Source: Streptomyces sp. NBC_01408
GTDB lineage: Bacteria > Actinomycetota > Actinomycetes > Streptomycetales > Streptomycetaceae
Direction: 5' to 3'
Assembly: GCF_026340255.1 (NCBI RefSeq)
Contig: NZ_JAPEPJ010000001.1
Coordinates: 3,775,001-3,839,000 of the forward strand
DNA: 64,000 nucleotides
The notes under the pieces: generated by a model
Told to the model about the DNA's origin: nothing
What the model saw: only the letters and a program-made list of their open reading frames with translations
Database searches by the model: none
Translations under genes and position numbers: made by a program
Shown here: piece by piece, positions 11,157 through 19,457 of the stretch
How positions within the stretch are numbered: the stretch's first letter is position 1
How the letters are laid out: every line of letters begins with the position of its first letter

Positions 11157-11176
11157 CACCACGTCATCCTGTGGTG
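11157..11176. promoter_or_regulatory. Inverted repeat upstream of ald
   Basis: CACCAC and GTGGTG separated by 8 bases form a 20-base dyad 81 bases upstream of the ald start. It could be an operator; ald genes are often controlled by Lrp/AsnC-type regulators in actinobacteria. No regulator gene of that type is next to it. Confidence 0.35.
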
Positions 11177-11256
11177 CATCCCGTTGCGCGTTCTTGTGGG
11201 CGGGTATGTATGAAAGTGCCCCGTAAAATCCCCTGAGCCAAGGACCGTGATCGACG

Positions 11257-12372
<1,116 letters not shown>

Positions 12373-12402
12373 AGCGTCAACGACTGACGTCAATCTCACG
12401 TA

Positions 12403-12436
12403 TCCGGCCGGACCTTGCCCCCAAGGTCCGGCCGGA
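12403..12436 (+). terminator. Hairpin terminator after ald
   Basis: There is a perfect 15-bp stem (12403-12417 with 12422-12436) and a 4-base C loop, 31 bases after the ald stop. Confidence 0.85.
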
Positions 12437-12698
12437 CCCGTTTGCGCGGTGCCCCGGGAGCCCGTTCAACTCGCCTCGAACGTAACCCTTTAACCCTTTC
12501 GCACACCCGCGAAACTTCGCGGCGACAGTCCGCGCGCCCTTGACAGAGTGGTGTTCGGTTGCCGACACATCGTGCCGGGTCCGGTGGATTGTGTTGCCGC
12601 TGAGTGGTGACACGCCATAGAGTCGCCAACCGTCGGCATGGTGCCACGCTGACCTATCGATAAGTGTCCTGGTCACGTCCGAGGAGGTAAGACGACTT
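12437..12698 (+). promoter_or_regulatory. ald / parA-like intergenic region
   Basis: This stretch has lower GC than its surroundings and no convincing ORF. It should carry the promoter of the parA-like gene. GAGGAGG near 12680 is a strong ribosome binding site for the GTG at 12699. Confidence 0.3.
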
Positions 12699-13859
12699 GT
12701 GAATGAGTCGACATTTGCTCCTGGAGGTGGTCGAGCAGGCATGCCTGAGCGGGGCCAGGGCCCTGCCGGGCTCGAAGCCGTCGGCTCCGTCGCAGTACGC
12801 ACCTTCGCAAACCACCAGCACATGACGACGCCCCGAAAGAGCATGGACGGCCTAGACGTGAACTCCAGGGCCGGCGACCTGAGCGGCGAAAAGCCCGTGG
12901 GTTTCGCCGACTACGAAAACGTGCCCGAAGGGCACTTCTACGACCCCGACGCGGAGTACGAACCGGACCCCGAGTACGCGGCCACCCTCGCCCCCGACGC
13001 TGCCCGCCAGCGCCGTGAGCGGATCGGCCCGACCGGACGCCCGCTCCCGTACTTCCCCATCCCGGGTCCGCTGACCGACCACGGTCCCGCGAAGATCATC
13101 GCGATGTGCAACCAGAAGGGCGGCGTGGGCAAGACCACGTCGACCATCAACCTGGGTGCCGCGCTCGCCGAGTACGGGCGGCGCGTGCTGCTCGTCGACT
13201 TCGACCCGCAGGGCGCCCTGTCCGTGGGGCTCGGCGTGAACCCGATGGAACTCGACCTGACGGTCTACAACCTGCTCATGGAGCGGGGCATGTCGGCCGA
13301 CGAGGTGCTGCTCAAGACGGCGGTCCCCAATATGGACCTGCTGCCGAGCAACATCGACCTGTCCGCTGCCGAAGTGCAGTTGGTCAGCGAGGTCGCGCGC
13401 GAGTCCACCCTCCAGCGGGCCCTGAAGCCCCTGCTGGCCGACTACGACTACATCGTGATCGACTGTCAGCCCTCGCTCGGCCTGCTGACCGTGAACGCCC
13501 TGACGGCGGCTCACAAGGTCATCGTCCCGCTGGAGTGCGAGTTCTTCGCGCTGCGCGGCGTGGCGCTGCTGACCGAGACCATCGAGAAGGTGCAGGAGCG
13601 GCTCAACCCCGAGCTGGAGCTCGACGGCATCCTCGCCACGATGTACGACTCCCGTACGGTGCACAGCCGTGAGGTGCTGGCGCGCGTCGTCGAGGCCTTC
13701 GACGACCACGTCTACCACACGGTCATCGGCCGCACGGTGCGCTTCCCGGAGACCACGGTCGCCGGTGAGCCGATCACGACGTACGCCTCCAACTCCGTCG
13801 GCGCCGCCGCCTACCGCCAGCTGGCCAGGGAGGTGCTCGCCCGGTGTCACGCCGAGTGA
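12699..13859 (+). CDS. Orphan ParA-family ATPase
   Basis: This 386-residue ParA/Soj-type ATPase has the deviant Walker A NQKGGVGKTTS at residues 138-148, the Walker A' segment LLVDFDPQGALS and Walker B DYIVIDCQPSLG. About 130 residues of acidic, Pro/Tyr-rich N-terminal extension precede the ATPase. The gene lies away from the origin-proximal parAB operon and directly upstream of scpA/scpB, as I recall for Streptomyces, where it is annotated as a partitioning or sporulation protein. Its stop overlaps the start of the next gene by 16 bases, so the two products are probably functional partners. It may help position a chromosome or protein complex; the cargo is unknown. The GTG start has GAGGAGG 12 bases upstream; an in-frame ATG about 42 bases further in is an alternative. 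Confidence 0.9.
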   Translation: MNESTFAPGGGRAGMPERGQGPAGLEAVGSVAVRTFANHQHMTTPRKSMDGLDVNSRAGDLSGEKPVGFADYENVPEGHFYDPDAEYEPDPEYAATLAPDAARQRRERIGPTGRPLPYFPIPGPLTDHGPAKIIAMCNQKGGVGKTTSTINLGAALAEYGRRVLLVDFDPQGALSVGLGVNPMELDLTVYNLLMERGMSADEVLLKTAVPNMDLLPSNIDLSAAEVQLVSEVARESTLQRALKPLLADYDYIVIDCQPSLGLLTVNALTAAHKVIVPLECEFFALRGVALLTETIEKVQERLNPELELDGILATMYDSRTVHSREVLARVVEAFDDHVYHTVIGRTVRFPETTVAGEPITTYASNSVGAAAYRQLAREVLARCHAE

Positions 13860-14359
13860 GTCTGCCCGGAGCCGACGAACTGTTCCGAACCACCGGGGGG
13901 ATGGCCCTCCAGTCGTCCTCGCCCCGGCGGGGGGCCGACGAGGCGTCCGCCACGGAACACTCGGCCACCTCGGCGGAGGGCACGGCGGGGGAGGGCCGCA
14001 GCCGGGAGGCTGAGGCCGCGGCGGCCGGAGGCCCCGTCGTGGGGCAGCCGCGCAGGCCGCAGGAAGGTTCTGTCAGCCCCGCCGGTGCGGGTGCCCAGGC
14101 GGGCGGCCGCGGCAAGGGGCAGGGCCGGGGCGCGAACCGGCGGCCCAGCGGGCGCGAGCGGCACGACGAGAAGATCACCGTGTACGTCTCCGCCGAGGAG
14201 CTCATGGACCTCGAACACGCGCGGCTGGTGCTGCGCGGGGAGCACGGGCTGGCGGTCGACCGCGGGCGCATCGTCCGCGAAGCGGTGGCGGTCGTCCTCG
14301 CCGACCTCGAATCCCGGGGCGACGCGAGCATCCTCGTACGCCGCCTGCGCGGCCGCTGA
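13844..14359 (+). CDS. Small basic protein with RHH-like C-terminus, ParA partner candidate
   Basis: This 171-residue protein overlaps the parA-like gene by 16 bases. Residues 1-105 are low-complexity and probably disordered (Ala/Gly/Glu/Ser-rich). Residues about 108-171 are ordered: EKITVYVSAEELMDLEHARL then VDRGRIVREAVAVVLADLES. This is a beta strand followed by two helices, the pattern of ribbon-helix-helix DNA-binding proteins such as the ParG or CopG type. By analogy with ParA-ParG pairs it may be the DNA-binding or adaptor partner of the ATPase. That is inference from position and predicted secondary structure only; I know of no named family for it. Confidence 0.65.
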   Translation: MSRRVSLPGADELFRTTGGMALQSSSPRRGADEASATEHSATSAEGTAGEGRSREAEAAAAGGPVVGQPRRPQEGSVSPAGAGAQAGGRGKGQGRGANRRPSGRERHDEKITVYVSAEELMDLEHARLVLRGEHGLAVDRGRIVREAVAVVLADLESRGDASILVRRLRGR

Positions 14360-14776
14360 CCGTCCCCGCCGGGTCCCGTCCGGGACACGGCGCCGGAACC
14401 CGCGCGCCGGGGTGCCGGGCCGGAGGGTGCCCCGGTCCCGACGCCCCCCCGCCCCGCCCGCCGTGGTCCCCTTCGGGGGATGCCGAGCCCGTGCGCCACG
14501 GGGCGCAGCCGAGGCCGGGCCCCGAACCGCCCTGGCCGCCTCCGGCGCAGCCGCGGCCCGGGCCCGTACCCCGCCGGCCGCTTCCGGCGCAGCCGAGGTC
14601 GAGGCCCGCACTGCGCCGGGCCCGCCGTCGTACGGCCGAACCTCCGGGGACGCCGCCGGGACGGCCCCGGTCCGCCCGTCTCCCGTCTGCCCGTTCGCGC
14701 CGGGTCCGTAGCCGGCTCCGGGTGACGCCCCGCCGCCGCCCCGGGCCGGCCCGGCCCGATCGGGCGGACCGCGCCC

Positions 14777-14983
14777 AAGGGCTGTCCCGTGGCCCCCGGC
14801 GGGCGCACGACGACAGCACTGGTGCTGTGGCCGGAAGGGTCCACCGGGTCGCGCCGCCCGGCACGGCACCTCGCCGCGTTGTCGGAGCGCCCGGACCCGC
14901 CCGTACGCAGGCGACCCTCCACCTTGCGATGTACCGGATCCGCCGCCTTGCGCTGATCCACCGGGGACCACGGGACAGCCCTT
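14777..14983. mobile_element. MITE-like element A (207 bp)
   Basis: Terminal inverted repeats of 23 bp (14777-14799 and 14961-14983, one mismatch) begin AAGGGCTGTCCCGTGG. No transposase is encoded. From about 14816 the interior is roughly 90 percent identical over 70 bases to the left half of element C at 23753-23917, including CGCCGCGTTGTCGGA. A C-type copy has thus apparently been captured or half-replaced inside A. The right end abuts element B. Confidence 0.7.
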
Positions 14984-15168
14984 AGGGGGTGTCCGGTGGG
15001 TCATGGCCGGGCCCGGGTCGGCTGGCACCGCGGCTTGCCGCGTTGTCGTCGGTCGTCAATGCTCCGCAGTGACTCCCTCCTCGCTCCGCAGTGACTCCCT
15101 CCTCCGCCTTGCAATCCACGGCACCAGCCGACCCGGGCTTCCGACCCTGACCCACCGGACACCCCCTA
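14983..15168. mobile_element. MITE-like element B (186 bp)
   Basis: Perfect 20-bp terminal inverted repeats TAGGGGGTGTCCGGTGGGTC (14983-15002 and 15149-15168) flank it. A second inner inverted repeat CCCGGGTCGGCTGG is also present, and TA lies at both outer ends. The interior shares the GCCGCGTTGTCG and GCCTTGC motifs with elements A and C, and contains a perfect 22-bp tandem duplication (15061-15082, 15083-15104). It ends 69 bases before the scpA start. Confidence 0.75.
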
Positions 15169-15237
15169 GGCTGCACGGGGCGCCGGTCGCTCAGGCCCGG
15201 CCCGTACGCCGCCCCCTCCGCACCACCCTGGACCGCG

Positions 15238-16662
15238 ATGCCCTACCCCGCCGAACCCGGCCGACCGACCCGCCGCCCGCTGGGACGCGGTCCCGCTGCG
15301 CCCGATCCCGCGGCCGGGGCGGAGGATCCCGAAGGCGCTGAGCCGCCCGCTACGGGGCGTACGGCGGACCAGGGCGGGGCGGAGCCCCAGGCGGCGCCCG
15401 AGGCCGGGTACGGCCCCACAGGCCGCCCCCGGACCCCTGCCGCCCCGCCCGGGACGCCGACCCCGGCCGAGGCACCCGCCCCGCGGGACCCGGGAGCGGT
15501 GCCGGTCGTCCCGGCCCCGGCCGAGGCCCCCGCGGCCCCGACCGCCCCAGCCGCCCCGGCCGGTTCCGCACTCGGATCCCCCTCAGCGCCCGCGCGCCCC
15601 GGGACGGAGGCGCCCGCCGACCCCGGCCCCGGGACGGAGGCGCCCGCCGACCCCGGCCCCGGGACGGAGGCGCCCGCCGACCCCGGCCCCGGGACGGAGG
15701 CGCCCGCCGACCCCGGCCCCGGGACGGAGGCGCCCGCCGACCCCGGCCCCGGGACGGAGGCGCCCGCCGACCCCGGCCCCGGGACCGAGGCGCCTGCCGG
15801 CCCCGGCCCCGCTCCCGCTCCCGGCCACCGCCCCGGCGCGGTGGTGGGTGCGGGCCCCACCGGAGGCGACGGGCGGTTCACGTTGCACCTCGACAACTTC
15901 GAGGGGCCCTTCGACCTGCTCCTCCAGCTGATTTCGCGGCACAAGCTCGACGTCACCGAGGTCGCGCTGTCCAAGGTCACCGACGAGTTCATGGCGCACA
16001 TCCGGGCGATGGGCCCGGACTGGGACCTCGACCAGACCACCGAGTTCCTCGTCGTGGCCGCCACCCTGCTCGACCTGAAGGCCGCCCGGCTGCTGCCGGC
16101 CGCCGAGGTCGAGGACGAGGCCGACCTGGCCCTGCTGGAGGCCCGGGACCTGCTCTTCGCCCGGCTGCTCCAGTACAAGGCGTACAAGCAGATCGCCGAG
16201 ATCTTCGAGGGGCGGGCCGAGGCCGAGGGCCGGCGCCACCCCCGTACCGTCGGCCTGGAGCCGCACCACGCCGAACTGCTGCCCGAGGTGGTCATCAGCA
16301 TCGGCCTGGAGGGCTTCGCCCGCCTGGCCGTGAAGGCCATGCAGCCCAAGGCCCGGCCGCAGGTCTACGTGGACCACATCCACGCACCCCTCGTCAGCGT
16401 GCGCGAGCAGGCCGCGCTCGTCGTGCGCATGCTCAAGACGCGCGGCGAAGCCACCTTCCAGGAACTCACCGAGGACGCGGCGGACACCCTCACCGTGGTC
16501 GCCCGCTTCCTGGCCCTGCTGGAGCTCTACCGCGAGAAGGCGGTCGTCCTCGACCAGGAGGAGGCCCTGAAGACCCTGACCGTGCGCTGGAGCGGCGGGG
16601 ACGGCGACGGCATGCCGACCGTGACCGACGAGTTCGACCAGATCGTGGAGGCGAAGGAATGA
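15238..16662 (+). CDS. scpA: Segregation and condensation protein A (kleisin)
   Basis: ScpA is the kleisin subunit that bridges the SMC dimer heads and binds ScpB in the bacterial condensin. The conserved N-terminal domain begins at about residue 210: FTLHLDNFEGPFDLLLQLIS, then KLDVTEVALSKVTDEFMAHI. The C-terminal winged-helix region ends in VTDEFDQIVEAKE. The first about 205 residues are Pro/Ala-rich and contain an exact decapeptide repeat GTEAPADPGP (six copies plus one variant). The repeat unit is 30 bp, so copy-number change keeps the frame. The ATG at 15238 lacks a good Shine-Dalgarno sequence, and a shorter start (for instance GTG at 15841) is possible. The stop overlaps scpB by 4 bases. 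Confidence 0.92.
   Translation: MPYPAEPGRPTRRPLGRGPAAPDPAAGAEDPEGAEPPATGRTADQGGAEPQAAPEAGYGPTGRPRTPAAPPGTPTPAEAPAPRDPGAVPVVPAPAEAPAAPTAPAAPAGSALGSPSAPARPGTEAPADPGPGTEAPADPGPGTEAPADPGPGTEAPADPGPGTEAPADPGPGTEAPADPGPGTEAPAGPGPAPAPGHRPGAVVGAGPTGGDGRFTLHLDNFEGPFDLLLQLISRHKLDVTEVALSKVTDEFMAHIRAMGPDWDLDQTTEFLVVAATLLDLKAARLLPAAEVEDEADLALLEARDLLFARLLQYKAYKQIAEIFEGRAEAEGRRHPRTVGLEPHHAELLPEVVISIGLEGFARLAVKAMQPKARPQVYVDHIHAPLVSVREQAALVVRMLKTRGEATFQELTEDAADTLTVVARFLALLELYREKAVVLDQEEALKTLTVRWSGGDGDGMPTVTDEFDQIVEAKE
15601..15810 (+). repeat. 30-bp in-frame tandem repeat inside scpA
   Basis: There are six identical 30-bp units (15601-15780) and a seventh with four substitutions (15781-15810). They encode GTEAPADPGP repeats in the disordered N-terminal extension of ScpA. 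The perfect identity of six copies points to recent expansion or ongoing homogenisation. Confidence 0.95.
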
Positions 16663-17291
16663 GCGACGCGAGCGCGGTGGCCGCGCTGGAGCTGAAGCCC
16701 GCGCTGGAGGCCGTACTGATGGTCGTGGACGAGCCCGCGACCGAGGCGCACCTCGCCAAGGTCCTGGAGCGCACCCCGCGCGAGGTCGCGGCCGCGCTGC
16801 GCGAGCTCGCCGAGGAGTACACGGCCGCCGGCCGGGGCTTCGAGCTGCGCCTCGTCGCCGGGGGGTGGCGTTTCTACAGCCGGGCGCAGTACGCCCCGGC
16901 CGTAGAGGGCTTCGTACTGGACGGCCAGCAGGCCCGCCTCACACAGGCGGCGCTGGAGACCCTGGCGGTCGTCGCGTACCGCCAGCCGGTGAGCCGTTCC
17001 CGGGTATCGGCGGTCCGCGGAGTCAACTGCGACGGGGTCATGCGGACCCTCCTCCAGCGCGGTCTGGTGGACGAGGCGGGGACGGAACCCGAAACAGGTG
17101 CGATCCTGTACAGGACGACGAACCACTTTTTGGAGCGGATGGGCCTGCGCGGCCTGGACGAGCTCCCGGAGCTCGCGCCCTTCCTCCCCGAGGCGGACGC
17201 GATCGAAGCCGAGACGCAAGAAGGTGTGCCGTCGTTCGATCCGGACGCACCGGACACTGATGAAGACGACGACAAGACGACGGAACTTTGA
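16659..17291 (+). CDS. scpB: Segregation and condensation protein B
   Basis: ScpB (210 residues) dimerises and binds ScpA to regulate SMC ATPase activity in chromosome compaction. Two winged-helix domains are visible: LKPALEAVLMVVDEPATEAHLA and LTQAALETLAVVAYRQPVSRSR, with VRGVNCDGVMRTLLQRGLV, which is highly conserved in the family. The C-terminal 25 residues are very acidic (PDTDEDDDKTTEL). It overlaps scpA by ATGA and the next gene by one base (TGATG), so scpA-scpB-rluB should be one translationally coupled operon. Confidence 0.95.
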   Translation: MSDASAVAALELKPALEAVLMVVDEPATEAHLAKVLERTPREVAAALRELAEEYTAAGRGFELRLVAGGWRFYSRAQYAPAVEGFVLDGQQARLTQAALETLAVVAYRQPVSRSRVSAVRGVNCDGVMRTLLQRGLVDEAGTEPETGAILYRTTNHFLERMGLRGLDELPELAPFLPEADAIEAETQEGVPSFDPDAPDTDEDDDKTTEL

Positions 17292-18793
17292 TGCGAAGCA
17301 GCGGCAACGGCAACGGTAGCGGCAACAGGAACAGCAGCGGCGGCGGCGGGCGCGGAGGCGCCCGAGGCGGCGGCTCCGGCGGCGGTGGCTACCGCGGTTC
17401 CGGCTCCGGCGGTGGCAGCACCGGCGGCTACCGGGGCGGCTCCAGCGGCGGCTCGGGCGGTGGCGGCGGCTACCGCGGCGGCTCCAGCGGCGGTTCGGGC
17501 GGCTCCGGCGGCGCCCGCGGCGGCAGCGGCTCCAGCGGCGGCGGCGCCCGCGGTGGCAGCGGCTCCGGCGGCGGCGCCCGCGGTGGCAGCGGCTCCGGCT
17601 CCGGCGGCGGTTACCGCAGCGGCGGCTCCGGCGGCGGCTACCAGGGCGGCGGCTACCAGGGCGGTGGCTCCGGCGGTTACCAGGGCGGCGGCTCCGACTC
17701 GCGTGACCGCGAGCAGGCGCCCCGCATCCGCAACCCGCGCCCCGAGGAGCGCCGCTACGACGTGGGCCCCGAGGGCGAGCGCAGCGGCCGCAGCGGTGCC
17801 AAGGCGGGCGGCGGCGGTGCCCGCGGCGCGGCCGACGGCGGCCGCGGTGGCTCCGGTGCCCGTGGCGCGGCAGCGCGCGGCGGTGCCAAGGGCGGCCCCA
17901 AGACCTCCAAGACCCCGGCTATCGGCGGGGCCGGCGGCCCGCGCCGCGGTCCGGGCAGCCGTAGCGGCCAGTCCCGCCCGCGCGAGCTGGACGCGCGGAT
18001 CGAGGAGCGCGTGCGCGACCGGTACGCCGACAAGCCCGTGATCAAGACCCCGAAGACCTTCCCGGGTGCCGAGGAGGAGGGTGAGCGCCTGCAGAAGGTG
18101 CTCGCCCGCGCCGGCATGGGTTCGCGCCGCGCCTGCGAGGAGCTCATCGAGCAGGCCCGCGTCGAGGTCAACGGCGAGATCGTGCTGGAGCAGGGCAAGC
18201 GCGTCCTGCCGAAGGACGAGATCAAGGTGGACGGCCTGACCGTCGCCACCCAGTCGTACCTGTTCTTCGCGCTGAACAAGCCCGCCGGCGTCGTCTCCAC
18301 CATGGAGGACCCGGACGGCCGCCAGTGCCTCGGCGACTACGTCACCAACCGTGAGACGCGTCTCTTCCACGTCGGCCGGCTCGACACCGAGACCGAGGGC
18401 ATCATCCTGCTCACCAACCACGGTGAGCTGGCCCACCGCCTCACGCACCCGAAGTACGGCGTGAAGAAGACCTACGTCGCCGCCATCACCGGCCCGCTGC
18501 CGCGCGAGATCGGCAAGCGGCTCAAGGACGGCATCGAGCTGGAGGACGGGTACGCCCGCGCCGACCACTTCCGCGTCGTCGACCAGGTCGGCAAGAACTA
18601 CCTGGTCGAGGTCACCCTCCACGAGGGCCGCAAGCACATCGTCCGCCGCATGATGGCCGAGGCGGGCTTCCCCGTCGAGAAGCTCGTCCGGACCGCCTTC
18701 GGTCCGATCGAGCTGGGCGACCAGAAGTCCGGCTGGCTGCGCCGCCTGACCAACACCGAGGTCGGCATGCTGATGCGCGAGGTCGGTCTGTAG
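17291..18793 (+). CDS. RluB/RsuA-family rRNA pseudouridine synthase with Gly/Ser-rich N-terminus
   Basis: This is a 500-residue rRNA pseudouridine synthase. Bacterial RluB modifies 23S rRNA near helix 89-90 and RsuA modifies 16S rRNA; position next to scpB favours the RluB type. The S4 RNA-binding domain (about residues 258-310) reads RLQKVLARAGMGSRRACEEL. The catalytic domain carries VGRLDTETEGIILLTNHGEL with the catalytic Asp in GRLD. The first about 220 residues are an extreme Gly/Ser/Arg/Tyr low-complexity region built from GGSGSGGGARGG and GGYQGG units, which resemble RGG/YGG RNA-binding tracts. It follows scpB with a one-base overlap and ends at a strong terminator. Confidence 0.93.
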   Translation: MRSSGNGNGSGNRNSSGGGGRGGARGGGSGGGGYRGSGSGGGSTGGYRGGSSGGSGGGGGYRGGSSGGSGGSGGARGGSGSSGGGARGGSGSGGGARGGSGSGSGGGYRSGGSGGGYQGGGYQGGGSGGYQGGGSDSRDREQAPRIRNPRPEERRYDVGPEGERSGRSGAKAGGGGARGAADGGRGGSGARGAAARGGAKGGPKTSKTPAIGGAGGPRRGPGSRSGQSRPRELDARIEERVRDRYADKPVIKTPKTFPGAEEEGERLQKVLARAGMGSRRACEELIEQARVEVNGEIVLEQGKRVLPKDEIKVDGLTVATQSYLFFALNKPAGVVSTMEDPDGRQCLGDYVTNRETRLFHVGRLDTETEGIILLTNHGELAHRLTHPKYGVKKTYVAAITGPLPREIGKRLKDGIELEDGYARADHFRVVDQVGKNYLVEVTLHEGRKHIVRRMMAEAGFPVEKLVRTAFGPIELGDQKSGWLRRLTNTEVGMLMREVGL

Positions 18794-18807
18794 TCCGCCT
18801 GATCGCA

Positions 18808-18860
18808 GGACAAGGGAAAGCCCGCAGTGCCTCACGGCGCCGCGGGCTTTTCCCTTGTCC
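18808..18860 (+). terminator. Strong hairpin terminator after rluB
   Basis: An 18-bp stem (18808-18825 with 18842-18860, one bulged T) ends the scpA-scpB-rluB transcript. Its right arm ends in TTGTCC, which may double as the -35 of the next promoter. Confidence 0.88.
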
Positions 18861-18898
18861 GGGGCCCCTTTCCTTGTTTATAGTCAACTTGACCATTA
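18855..18898 (+). promoter_or_regulatory. Candidate nad-cluster promoter with NrtR-like operator
   Basis: TTGTCC (18855-18860) and TATAGT (18879-18884) spaced by 18 bases resemble a housekeeping promoter. The -10 is embedded in a dyad TATAGTCAACTTGACCATTA whose core GTCAACTTGAC (18883-18893) is a perfect 11-base palindrome. This resembles, from memory, the ATAGTC-N-GACTAT style sites of NrtR, and an NrtR gene lies downstream in the same cluster. Binding here would block the promoter. A second, weaker promoter (TTGCGG 19049-19054, TAGCGT 19074-19079, 19-base spacing) lies closer to the riboswitch. Confidence 0.55.
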
Positions 18899-19181
18899 AA
18901 GAGAGTGGGGGGTCGTCAATGAGCTGCACCTTCATCGGCCAAGCCGTGTGTGGCCGGCGGCCCTGGACCTGCGGGGGTCGCGAGCCTCTCGTAAATGAAT
19001 GCGAGCGGGTGTGTGTTAACTCGATTGGGTGGTTGTCGGGTTGGCGGCTTGCGGGGGGTGGTGTTCAACGGGGTAGCGTCGCCGGTGCGATCTGGGACGC
19101 CGGGTGCGGTGCCAGTGTGCGGGGCCCCTGCTCCACCGGAGCGATGGTTCAGGGCCTCCCCGTCGCCTTTGGCCGCGCCCA

Positions 19182-19281
19182 CTTGGCCAGATCGCTAGGG
19201 AACCGGCCCTCCCGGAACGGACCACGCACAGGATGCGTGTCGCCGTCCGGGGAGCGAAAGCCGGGACCCAGTGCGTCCAAG
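19182..19281 (+). ncRNA. ykkC subtype-2-like riboswitch candidate
   Basis: This is an RNA of about 100 bases in the leader of the nadR cluster. The outer stem pairs CTTGG (19182-19186) with CCAAG (19277-19281) and CGC (19193-19195) with GCG (19273-19275). The order CTAGGGAACC (19195-19204), a short hairpin CCGG/CCGG, GGACCACGC (19219-19227), a hairpin CACGCA/TGCGTG, then GGGGAGCGAAAGCCGGG (19249-19265) parallels the ykkC scaffold as I remember it from PRPP-binding members (CTAGGGATCC ... GGACCAAGC ... GGGGATAAAAGACCCG). The guanidine-class GAGAG is absent. In actinobacteria, ykkC subtype-2c RNAs that sense nucleoside diphosphates precede Nudix-type hydrolase genes, which fits the Nudix/NAD cluster here. 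The ligand assignment is inference. Confidence 0.6.
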
Positions 19282-19297
19282 ACCGTTCGGGGCGTGC

Positions 19298-19326
19298 CAC
19301 CGCGCAGAGCTCATTTCTGCGCGGTG
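19298..19326 (+). promoter_or_regulatory. Leader hairpin, likely expression platform
   Basis: CACCGCGCAGA pairs perfectly with TCTGCGCGGTG (11-bp stem, 7-base loop), starting 16 bases after the riboswitch-like fold and followed by AAAAGG. It could be a terminator or anti-terminator arm controlled by the upstream RNA. No U-run follows, so Rho-dependent or translational coupling is equally possible. Confidence 0.5.
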
Positions 19327-19457
19327 AAAAGGAACGGTGGACCAGGAACCGTCGAGGTCCTGCCGGTGCACCGGGCCACCGCCCCCGCGGGGGCGGTGGG
19401 GGTGCTCGGCCTCACGCTGCCGGCTCGGGGCGCCCGTACGGTCCGGGAGGCGGCGGC

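Noticed and set aside
14491..14985. Open frames within the MITE-like region before scpA
   Set aside because: They read through inverted repeats, have no start signals and no conserved sequence.
19080..19270. Cobalamin or c-di-GMP riboswitch in the nadR leader
   Set aside because: CCGGTGCGA and ACGCACAGG give partial resemblance, but the remaining conserved blocks of those classes are missing, and the ykkC order fits better.
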